64,000 nt of DNA from an uncultured Algibacter sp. GTDB lineage: Bacteria > Bacteroidota > Bacteroidia > Flavobacteriales > Flavobacteriaceae. The stretch covers positions 62,001 to 126,000 of the forward strand of contig CALGNX010000014.1 in NCBI GenBank assembly GCA_937958265.1. Direction: 5' to 3'. Each line of letters starts with the position of its first letter. Position 1 is the stretch's first letter. This document shows positions 17,068-25,700 of the stretch, in pieces. Below the pieces are notes generated by a model, which saw nothing but the letters and a program-made list of their open reading frames with translations, searched no databases and was not told the DNA's origin. A program made the position numbers and the translations under genes.

Positions 17068-18747
17068 TTACTTCATGCTTTTATGTCTTCCGAAGGCTAC
17101 TTCTAAAGCATTGCTAATTTCTCCTATTGTTGCACGGTTACGAGTAGCCTCAATGGCTAAGGCGAGTAAATTTAAATCCTCCTTGGTTTCAGAGTTTTCT
17201 AATTGGGGAGCTTCGTTATGTTTGTATTTTGCTGCTTCGGTTAATTTTAGTAGGCTAGCTTGTACTTTTTGTGTGTTCCTTTCTGCTTTAAGCGTTTTTA
17301 ATTGTTTTATTTGAGTGTTTTTAAGGGCTTCACTATTTAATTTAAGGGAAGGCATTGGGTTCTCGTGCTCTAACTCGGTTTTTACAATACTATTATTTGT
17401 ACTTTCTTCAAAATCTACTCTAACTCGTTTTTTTAGTGCAGAACTTTTAATTTTATTTTGTGGGATTCCTGCTTTAATAGCCTTTTTTACACCTCCAAGA
17501 GTTTCAATTTCTTCAATTAGATCCCAAGCATTTTTAGCAATGTCTTGGGTTAGTTTCTCTACATAATAACTGCCTGCCCAAGGGTCTATGGTTTTGGTAA
17601 TGGCTGTTTCTTCTTGCAGGAAGAATTGTGTGTTTCTGGCAATTCTTGTAGAAAAATGTGAGGGTAAATTAGTAGTCTCATTTAAAGTACAGGTATTTAG
17701 GCTTTCTGTACCACCAAAAGCAGCGGCCGCGGCTTTTATAGTCGTTCTTGTTATGTTTTTAAAAGGCTCTTGTTTAGAGAAATTAAAGCTAGAGATTTGG
17801 CAGTGTGTTTTTAAGGCTAGTGTGCTTTCTTTTTTTGGGTTAAACCGTTTTATTAGTTTGGCCCATAGCATTCTGGCGGCTCTCATTTTGGCAATTTCCA
17901 TAAAATGATTCATGCCTGTTCCCCAATAAAAGGATATTTGGGGTGTGAAGTTATCGATATTTAGGCCTGCAGCTAATCCTGTGCGTACATATTCAATACC
18001 ATTTGCCAAGGCGTATGCTAGTTCTATGTCTGCCGTTGCGCCAGCTTCTTGTAGGTGGTAACCAGAAATACTAATGCTATTAAATTTAGGCATGTATTTA
18101 CTTGTGTACACTAAAATATCTGAAATAATTTTCATTCCAGTTTCTAAAGGATATTTAGAGGTATTTGTAACCATTAATTCCTTTAGGATGTCATTTTGTA
18201 TAACGCCTTTTAATTGCTCTGGTTTTACACCTTGCTCTTCTGCAGCTACAATATAACAGGCTAAAATGGGTAGTATTGCGCCATTTGTTGTCATGGACAC
18301 AGATGTTTTTTCTAAAGGTATTTGATTGAAGAGTATTTTCATGTCCTCAACAGAGTCTATAGCTACTCCATCCTTTCCAATCGCACTAACTGCACGATCG
18401 TGGTCGGAATTATAGCCCTGTTGTGTAGCCTTATTAAAAGCTACAGAAAGTGCTTGTTGTCCAGCCTTTAATTGTTTTTTATAGTAAGCATTAGTTGCTT
18501 TAGCCGTGAAAAACCCAGCATATTGTTGAATGGTCCATGGTTTTCGTACATACATGGTGCTGTAAGATCCGCGAAGGTTTGGTGCGATGCCTGCCACAAA
18601 ATCTAAATGAAATAAACCTTCAATATCTTTTCGTGAATATGTTGATTTTATCTCAATATTCTCATCCGTTAGAAAGGTTGAAACTTTTGTTTCTTCCTTT
18701 GCGGTGTCTGATTTAATTTCTAGATGTTGAAGGTTTTTTCTTGTCAT
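17068..18747 (-). CDS. Methylmalonyl-CoA mutase-like large subunit lacking the B12-binding domain
   Basis: The 559-residue protein spans only the substrate-binding TIM barrel and linker of adenosylcobalamin-dependent acyl-CoA mutases. It stops at AFGRHKSMK, where the linker to the ~130-residue B12-binding domain (DxHxxG) would follow. The 193 bases to the parA ATG encode no such domain. The catalytic His is present (SISGYHLQEAG, His231), as is Tyr76. Positions equivalent to P. shermanii Arg87, Thr195 and Arg207 are Gln74, Val182 and Thr194, and the usual AFDLATHRGYDSD reads AFNKATQQGYNSD. It may act on another acyl-CoA with a separate B12 subunit, as IcmA/HcmA do, or it may be decaying. It starts 6 bases after the lipoprotein gene. 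Confidence 0.88.
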   Translation of the reverse strand: MTRKNLQHLEIKSDTAKEETKVSTFLTDENIEIKSTYSRKDIEGLFHLDFVAGIAPNLRGSYSTMYVRKPWTIQQYAGFFTAKATNAYYKKQLKAGQQALSVAFNKATQQGYNSDHDRAVSAIGKDGVAIDSVEDMKILFNQIPLEKTSVSMTTNGAILPILACYIVAAEEQGVKPEQLKGVIQNDILKELMVTNTSKYPLETGMKIISDILVYTSKYMPKFNSISISGYHLQEAGATADIELAYALANGIEYVRTGLAAGLNIDNFTPQISFYWGTGMNHFMEIAKMRAARMLWAKLIKRFNPKKESTLALKTHCQISSFNFSKQEPFKNITRTTIKAAAAAFGGTESLNTCTLNETTNLPSHFSTRIARNTQFFLQEETAITKTIDPWAGSYYVEKLTQDIAKNAWDLIEEIETLGGVKKAIKAGIPQNKIKSSALKKRVRVDFEESTNNSIVKTELEHENPMPSLKLNSEALKNTQIKQLKTLKAERNTQKVQASLLKLTEAAKYKHNEAPQLENSETKEDLNLLALAIEATRNRATIGEISNALEVAFGRHKSMK

Positions 18748-18753
18748 GTTATG

Positions 18754-19452
18754 TTAATGGTTATGGCCTGCATGAGAATCTACCGGTGCAGGGCTAGCTG
18801 GTGCTAATTTTGGGGTTACATTAAAATTGACGTCTTCCTGAGGTTTTTCTAAATTTATTTTAGAAAAATCGATATTAAAAAGGTTTGCATAATATAAATC
18901 TAGAGCAATGTACATGGCTAAATTCTTATCTGAAAGGGCGTTACGGTAATTTTTAACCAAGGCACGGCCAAATAATTTAGGAGACATGCTATTTGTAGAA
19001 ATTAGTGCGTTTAAGGTTGTTTTTAGTTTTTGGTTTTTTAAATTATCACCAATACAATTAAAAATAGCACTGTTATAATTTAATTTGCTCTTAGGGTTTT
19101 CCTGGTCCCAAAGGTTATTTTCGTTTTTTAAAGCTTCAAAAATGGCTACTGTATGCTTGGAAATTACATCTTCAAATTTAAACCTCCCAAATATAGAATT
19201 TCTTATAGTTTGTGAGTATGCTTGGTCCAATCTTGTTTTAGTATTACCCTTCTTGTAATAATTTAATATGTCGTCTTCAAAACTGTATAAAGCTTCATTT
19301 AGTAATTTAGAGTTTGTGTTTTCACAAATAAATACAGCAGGCTTATCTGCGTATTTAAAATTTGAAAATGTACTTTTTTGTTTACAACTAAATAAAGTAG
19401 TAATTAATAAAAGAGTAAGAATGGTAATTTTTGAGGTCATTTTAGTTTTCAT
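18754..19452 (-). CDS. Lipoprotein encoded between the two mutase-like genes
   Basis: A 232-residue protein with a lipoprotein signal (TTLFSC, Cys23). The mature part is helical in composition with no domain I recognise. The C-terminus is Pro/Ala-rich and ends in a short histidine cluster (DSHAGHNH). It overlaps the small mutase-like gene by 11 bases and ends 6 bases before the large one, so all three are one transcription unit. An exported lipoprotein inside a cytoplasmic enzyme operon is odd, and no functional link is evident. Confidence 0.75.
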   Translation of the reverse strand: MKTKMTSKITILTLLLITTLFSCKQKSTFSNFKYADKPAVFICENTNSKLLNEALYSFEDDILNYYKKGNTKTRLDQAYSQTIRNSIFGRFKFEDVISKHTVAIFEALKNENNLWDQENPKSKLNYNSAIFNCIGDNLKNQKLKTTLNALISTNSMSPKLFGRALVKNYRNALSDKNLAMYIALDLYYANLFNIDFSKINLEKPQEDVNFNVTPKLAPASPAPVDSHAGHNH

Positions 19453-20803
19453 TTTTTAATCGTTTTTGTTCTAAAGGTTCTGCTAATCTTCTTTCTATTA
19501 TAGGTTCTATTAATGTTTTTCTTTTTTGAATTTTAATAAATGGATAAAGGTTTAAATTGCCTTTCATTTTTTCTGCACTATTTTGGTATTTATTGGTGCC
19601 AACTAGAATACGCGTTTTTTCATTAAATTGATTTTGCGTAATACTAGCATTTTCTTTTATTTTTTTTTGAATTAGGCCTAATTTTAATTGTTTTAAAAAA
19701 CCACCGTTAGCCTCAATATCTTTAAATAATTCTAATCCTTTTTTTGAGATTTGATTTACTAGTGTTTCAATATAATACGTGCCGTCTGTGGGGTTATTAA
19801 CTTTACTAAAACATCCTTCATGCTTTAAAATAAGTAGTTGATCTCTTGCGATACGTTCTGAAAATGCATTGCTTTTATTGCTTACATAATCGAATGGTAA
19901 GTTACAAATTGCGTTGGCACCACCTAAAATAGCACTCATACACTCTGTACTTGTTCTTAATAAGTTGGTTTTGTTGTCGTAAAGTGTTTTGTTTCGTTTC
20001 GTAGGTGTTGCAACTATATTACAATTTGAATTTATGCCGTATTCTAGGGCTAAAGTATGCCAGAGTATTCGTAAAGCTCTTAATTTTGCAATTTCAAAAA
20101 AATAATTTGTTCCTACGGCTACATGAAAAGTAATGCGTAATGGACTCACTTTGTTTTGGGGGGTATTTAATAAATTTAAATACTCATTAGCATGTGCTAG
20201 GGCATAGGCTAATTGTTGCGTTATGTTAGCGCCAGCATTTTTATAAAAATCAGCATTAATGTGAATTTGCGATGTTATTTTGGTAATATTTTGAAATATT
20301 TTAAAATCGCTGGGCAAACTATTAAACCAATTACCTGTTCTTGCTAATTGCCCAATTGGATCTACATTTATAATGGCGCTAGGTACTATTTTGGTTATGT
20401 TTTTTATGAAAACTTCTGAAAAAAAACATAAATCAAACTGTAAAATATTTTTTTTTGTATCTATGTTATTTACTAAAGCACTAATATTTATATGGTCTGA
20501 GGGAATAATAAACTGTATACGTTCTACGCCATTTTTAGAAATTTCAATTGCTTTTTTATTCGATTTTTTAGTGTCTGCAACAAATATAGATTGGCAAATT
20601 TTCCATTGCGTTGCCATAGTGTGAGATGGCTTTGGTGGCGTTTTAAAATTATCGTTATGGTAAAAAGGTGTAACATTAATACCTTCGTTGTTCTTCCAAA
20701 CTAAGGTGTTGTTGTAATCATCGCCATTTAAATCAAATTGAATTTTTTGTTTCCATTGTTTTGCAGAAACGCTACTAAATTCACCAAACAAATTATTCGT
20801 CAT
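19442..20803 (-). CDS. Methylmalonyl-CoA mutase-like small (beta) subunit
   Basis: A 453-residue protein of the non-catalytic small-subunit type. The barrel motif GTNYFFEIAKLRALRILWHTLA (quoted in part) aligns with GMNHFMEIAKMRAARMLW of the large subunit. AILGGANAICNLPFD, FSERIARDQLLILKHE and PTDGTYYIETLVNQI also follow the family. No B12-binding domain is expected in beta subunits, and none is present. The preferred ATG at 20803 overlaps the stop of the DivIC-like gene by one base (TGATG). With the large partner also lacking its B12 domain, the pair has no visible cobalamin-binding module. Confidence 0.86.
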   Translation of the reverse strand: MTNNLFGEFSSVSAKQWKQKIQFDLNGDDYNNTLVWKNNEGINVTPFYHNDNFKTPPKPSHTMATQWKICQSIFVADTKKSNKKAIEISKNGVERIQFIIPSDHINISALVNNIDTKKNILQFDLCFFSEVFIKNITKIVPSAIINVDPIGQLARTGNWFNSLPSDFKIFQNITKITSQIHINADFYKNAGANITQQLAYALAHANEYLNLLNTPQNKVSPLRITFHVAVGTNYFFEIAKLRALRILWHTLALEYGINSNCNIVATPTKRNKTLYDNKTNLLRTSTECMSAILGGANAICNLPFDYVSNKSNAFSERIARDQLLILKHEGCFSKVNNPTDGTYYIETLVNQISKKGLELFKDIEANGGFLKQLKLGLIQKKIKENASITQNQFNEKTRILVGTNKYQNSAEKMKGNLNLYPFIKIQKRKTLIEPIIERRLAEPLEQKRLKNEN

Positions 20804-21120
20804 CAATTATTTGTTTTTAGGCTGTCTTCATATTCAATAATGAAAATCTCCTCATTACTACGTTTCATAAAATAAGTTTCTCTAGCAAATTTTTCCAAAC
20901 CTGCTTCGGTACTTATTTTCATTAAATCACTTTTGTCTTTTTTTATTTCTTTCTTGTAATATTCTTTTTCGTTTTCTAAGTTGCTAATTTCTGTATCCAG
21001 TTCATGGTGAATTAGCCAGGAATTGGCATCAAAAAAAAGCATCCAAATTACAAATACCACAAATATAAGAACGAATATATTCTTAAATGGCTTTAAATAT
21101 TTGTGTTTTGGAAGTTTCAT
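20803..21120 (-). CDS. DivIC/FtsB-like septum formation protein
   Basis: A 105-residue bitopic protein: a short basic cytoplasmic start, one transmembrane helix (about 13-29), a coiled coil (about 38-65, NLENEKEYYKKEIKKDK) and a short globular end containing LEKFARETYFMKRSNEEIF, the FtsB/DivIC signature. It probably joins the FtsL/FtsQ divisome subcomplex. It lies 1 base downstream of udk and overlaps the small mutase-like gene, so it is part of the same minus-strand run. Confidence 0.88.
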   Translation of the reverse strand: MKLPKHKYLKPFKNIFVLIFVVFVIWMLFFDANSWLIHHELDTEISNLENEKEYYKKEIKKDKSDLMKISTEAGLEKFARETYFMKRSNEEIFIIEYEDSLKTNN

Positions 21121-21121
21121 T

Positions 21122-21727
21122 TTACAGTTTTTCTGTTATTATGGTTTTTACAATATCAATAGCTACTGTGTTATGCTTGTTGTTAGGTATAATAAGATCT
21201 GCATGTGCCTTTGTAGGTTCTATAAATTGGTTATGCATGGTTTTTAATGTGGTTTGATACCTGTTTAAAACCTCCTCTAAATTGCGACCTCTTTCAGATA
21301 TATCACGTTTTAAGCGACGTATTAAACGTTCATCACTATCAGCATGTACAAATATTTTAATGTCGAACATATCTCTTAGCTCAGGATTGGTTAGTATAAG
21401 TATACCTTCAACAATCATTACTTTTCTGGGATGCGTTAATATTTTATCGCCTGTACGGTTATGTTTTACAAAAGAGTACACGGGTTGATGTATAGGTGTA
21501 CCTTTTTTTAGATGCTGTAAATGCGCTACAAGCAAATCGAAATCTATAGACCTGGGATGGTCGAAATTTATTTTAACCCGCTCATCGTAAGTTAAGTGCG
21601 ATGTGTCTTTGTAGTAGGAGTCTTGAGATATAACGCCTACTTCACCCTCGGGCAGTTCATTTAATATTTGATTAACAACTGTTGTTTTTCCACAACCGGT
21701 TCCTCCCGCAATTCCTATAATTAGCAT
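21122..21727 (-). CDS. udk: Uridine kinase
   Basis: Udk phosphorylates uridine and cytidine in pyrimidine salvage. The P-loop GIAGGTGCGKTTV opens the protein. QDSYYKDTSHL, NFDHPRSIDFDLL, PVYSFVKHNRTG, VEGILIL and RLIRRLKRDISERGR follow the family pattern. At 201 residues it is full length. It is the promoter-proximal gene of the udk-divIC-mutase run, with a TAACTTTG -7 element 26 bases upstream. Confidence 0.96.
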   Translation of the reverse strand: MLIIGIAGGTGCGKTTVVNQILNELPEGEVGVISQDSYYKDTSHLTYDERVKINFDHPRSIDFDLLVAHLQHLKKGTPIHQPVYSFVKHNRTGDKILTHPRKVMIVEGILILTNPELRDMFDIKIFVHADSDERLIRRLKRDISERGRNLEEVLNRYQTTLKTMHNQFIEPTKAHADLIIPNNKHNTVAIDIVKTIITEKL

Positions 21728-21752
21728 GTATTTATATTTAATTAACAGCGTA

Positions 21753-21760
21753 CAAAGTTA
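21753..21760 (-). promoter_or_regulatory. Candidate -7 element for udk
   Basis: TAACTTTG on the minus strand matches TAnnTTTG and lies 26 bases before the udk ATG. No matching -33 TTG was found at the usual distance. Confidence 0.45.
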
Positions 21761-22033
21761 ATTAAATGCTAAGTATTTAAGTATAAAACGTGCTGTTTTT
21801 TGATTTGCACAAGGAACTTATTTTGTTTTACATGTTACTTTATGCACTGCTTGTGTTATTATCAATTATTTACTCCTTTTATAATATGGAGTTTAATTGA
21901 TATAGCTAATTTTAAATAGATAAAAAATAAGCTGCTTTTCATTAAATTATTCGAGAATTACAGAAGTGTAGAAAATTATAATATTTAGAAAAAAAATTCT
22001 TGTATAAATAAGTGTAGAATAAATAAAATAAAC
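21761..22033. other. Intergenic region before tRNA-Pro
   Basis: About 270 AT-rich bases between the udk promoter and the tRNA promoter. I see no gene, repeat or structured RNA in it. Confidence 0.6.
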
Positions 22034-22041
22034 TATATTTG
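22034..22041 (+). promoter_or_regulatory. Candidate -7 element for tRNA-Pro
   Basis: TATATTTG matches TAnnTTTG and ends 24 bases before the tRNA 5' end. Confidence 0.5.
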
Positions 22042-22065
22042 CACCAGAATTACAGATAATCATTT

Positions 22066-22140
22066 CGGGGTGTAGCGTAGCCCGGTTATCGCGCCACGTT
22101 TGGGACGTGGAGGCCGCAGGTTCGAATCCTGCCACCCCGA
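22066..22140 (+). tRNA. tRNA-Pro (anticodon TGG)
   Basis: The acceptor arms CGGGGTG and CACCCCG pair over seven bases with discriminator A. The anticodon stem CCACG/CGTGG holds loop TTTGGGA, giving anticodon TGG (decodes CCN proline codons). The T-loop GTTCGAATC is canonical, with a GCAGG/CCTGC stem. The 3' CCA is not encoded (the genome continues ACATAA). A stand-alone tRNA with its own terminator. Confidence 0.96.
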
Positions 22141-22161
22141 CATAATAATATTTTTTATAAG

Positions 22162-22194
22162 CCTATTAATCATTAGATTAGTAGGTTTTTTTTT
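22162..22194 (+). terminator. tRNA-Pro terminator
   Basis: CCTATTAATC and GATTAGTAGG pair over ten bases (one G-U) around a four-base ATTA loop, followed by nine T. Confidence 0.85.
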
Positions 22195-22710
22195 AGAAAA
22201 AAATTAAGTTTTTTCAGTTGTAATATTCTCTTAGGGTGCCTGTAAAATTTTATGTTTATCAAAATAAGCAGGATTTTATTTAAAAAATGAATATTTTATA
22301 TACTAGACGAAGGCTGAGTCCAACAAATCTTCGGTGTTATTATATAATTTGCTATTACTGCGTTTAAAGAATCTTTTTTATAGTAAAAGTTGTGTTTTAG
22401 GTTCTTTTAATTTGTAATTGCCACAAGGTCTTTATTTTAGTAGTTATACGATTTGCTTCATATTTAATCTAATATTTAAAAAGTGAAATAAAAATACTTA
22501 AAATGGTATAGTTTTGATATGCTAAGTTTAACTGCGTTTAATTATATGTAAGTAAAAACAGAAAATGGTAGTTGGAAAATATCAATATAATTTTCATAGT
22601 AAATCTGGTAGATAGGATGTAATTTAATAACTAAAAGTTAAGGTTGAGTTGTGAAACTGTAATTGTAAAAAAGTATTTAAGTTTGTGTAATATGAAATTT
22701 GGAGTTTAAT
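22195..22710. other. Intergenic region before the first HTCS gene
   Basis: About 515 AT-rich bases between the tRNA terminator and the HTCS start. I found no gene, clear -7/-33 pair, tandem repeat or strong hairpin. It must contain the HTCS promoter, but I cannot place it. Confidence 0.5.
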
Positions 22711-25700
22711 ATGATGATTAATAAAAACATTTTCAATTTCTTAATTTTTTACTTTTTAGCATGTTCGCTTTTTTTTGCTCAAAAAGTTTCTAAGGCATAT
22801 AACTTTGTAAATATTAAACAAGGGGTGTCTAAAATGGCTGTGTCCAGTATTATTCAAGATCACTATGGGTTTGTTTGGATTGGAACTAACGGTACAGGCC
22901 TGTATAAATTTGATGGTATCGACTATATTGCATACAAGCATATAATAAACGATGAAACATCAATTGGGAGTAATTTTATTTATGCTTCATTTCTAGATCT
23001 GAATAATAGGTTGTGGGTTGGTACAGAAGAAGGATTAAATTTATATAATAGAGAATTAGATAAGTTTCTTCGCATTCCGGTAATAGATAGTTTAACTAAT
23101 AAACCAATAAGTATATCCGTAAGAAGTGTAAAAGCTATCGATGATAATAATTTAGTTATAGGTACTTTTGGTAAGGGTTTATTTAAAATGAATTTAACCA
23201 CTTTAAACGTGGTGCGCATTGGGCTTCCAAATAAATATCAAAATGAATTCTTAATAATTAATAACATTGCATGTGCTACTAACGGTATAGCTTATATGGC
23301 TACTAACATGGGGTTATTAGCTTATAGTAACTTAGAAAATAAATTTGTTCCTTCTGCTTTCGAAGGGAGTTATGCTAACGAGCCGTTAAGCTCTGTTTTG
23401 TTAGATCGAGATGAGGTGCTGTGGTTGGGGACGTTTACTAAGGGAATAATACGTTTAAGTAAAAATAAGACAGGTAATTTTGTAGCTAAACGAATACCTT
23501 TTACAAATACCAGAATTTTATCGTTAATAGAATTGCCAGAGGGTGGGGTGTTGTGCGGTACAGAAAATGATGGGTTGTTCCAATTGAATACAAAAGGACA
23601 TATTGTAAATTCATATTTATATACAAAGACAGATGATAAAAGTATATTATCTAATTCTATATGGTCCTTGTTTATAGATGCCAATGAGCGTATTTGGCTA
23701 GGTTATTACAATACCGGTGTAGGGGTTTATGATAAGTTATTCGATAAATTTAAAAATATTGAAAGTATACCAAATACTGTGAATTCTTTACAATTAGGTT
23801 CGGTAACCGGTATACAAAGAGATGATTTGGGGCGCTTGTGGATAAGTATGGACGGCGGGGGTATAGATGTTTATGATTCAGCCAAAAATACTTTTACACA
23901 TATCAATAAATCTAAAAACTCTATCTATTCTGGGTTAACTACTAATTATTTAGAGTGTATTTTTATTGATAGTAAAAAAAATATATGGGCAGGAAGTTGG
24001 AATAATGGTTTGTTTTTATTGAAACATGGTGCAAAAAAATTTATTAATTTCAATAAAGAAAATACAAATGGTGGTTTGTCTTCAAACACTGTTTTAAATA
24101 TATCAGAAGGTGCAGATGGTACTATTTTAATAGGAACTTTTTATAAGGGGTTACATGTCTTAAACCCAGAAACATTTAAAATAAAGCAGTTAAATTCCCA
24201 ACCTTTTAAAAATTACCAAATAACAAGTAGTGATATTCGTAAGATATTGGTGGACTCAAATAAGAATATTTGGTTGGGTACAACACAGGGTTTATTTAAA
24301 ATAGTTAAAACTACAGGAGGGCAATATATTATAAATTCTATAAAAGATAAAATGACTAAATCTTTTAAGAATGAAGTAAATGCTAATCATATATTAACAA
24401 TGTATGAAACTACAGATAAACGCTCGATGTGGATAGGAACCAAAGGCGCAGGATTAGCCAGATACGATTTAGAAAATGAAACCTTGACTTGGTTTAACAC
24501 TTTAAACGGACTTCCAGAAGATAATATACATGGTATTTTAGAGAGTGATGATAAAAATATATGGGTAAGCAGTAACTCAGGTATTTACAAGTATGATATT
24601 AAGGCATCTAAATTTACTAATTATAATTATAATGATGGTCTTTTGTCAAATGATTTTAATGCAAACGCCGCGTTAAAAGATATAAACGGAAACTTGTATT
24701 TTGGAAGTTATAAAGGGATCGATTTCTTCAACCCTAATAACATAAGCCTAAACACCAACCAACCAAATGTTTATTTAACAGGTTTTAAGTTGTTTAACAA
24801 AAAAGTAATGCCTAATGCAGAAGGGTCGCCGCTTAATAAAGTAATTTCAGAAACAGAGTTAATTACACTCACTAATAAACAGTCTGTTTTTACTATAGAT
24901 TATTCTGCGATAAATTACACAAGGCCAGAAAAAAATCAATATGCCTATTATTTAGAAGGCTTAGAGGATACTTGGAATTATGTTGGAAACTTAAGGAGTG
25001 CTACGTATACAAATCTAGATACAGGGCGTTATGTTTTTAAATTGAAGGCAGCAAATAACGATGGTATTTGGAGTGAGGAGCCAACAGAATTAGAAATAAT
25101 TATTTTACCTCCATGGTGGCAAACGGGTTGGGCCTTCCTAATATATGCATTGTTGTTTATTAGTGCTACATATTTGTTTAATAAAATTATTCGAAACAGA
25201 AATGAAGAAAAAGAAGTGATTAGAAATGAGCGCATCCAGAGAGTGCAAGAAGATAAGCTAAACGAAAGGAAACTTCAGTTTTTTACCAACATATCTCATG
25301 AGTTCAGAACACCATTAACATTAATGATTAATCCCTTGCGTGATATTATTAATAATAAGGATTTAGAGTTACCTAAAGAGATAAGAGAGAAGCATCACGT
25401 TATATATAAAAACACAGATAGACTTTATAAATTAATTAATGAGTTAATGGATTTTAGGAAGTTGGATCTAAATAAAATGCAAATAAAAGCTCAGGAACTA
25501 AATCTTAGTAATTTTATTAAAGAAATTATTAGTTATTTTAAAGAAGAGGCAATAAACAGGAATATTCAGTTTGCATTGGATGCAGATATTCCAGACCTTA
25601 TGCTTTGGGCAGACCAAAGTATGTTAGAAAAAATAATTTTTAATATATTTTCCAATGCCATGAAGGTAACACCAGATGGTGGGGCAATAAATATCGACTT

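Noticed and set aside
21999-22041. TTG at 22000 as -33 element for tRNA-Pro
   Set aside because: The spacing to TATATTTG is 31 bases, well outside the usual 17-23.
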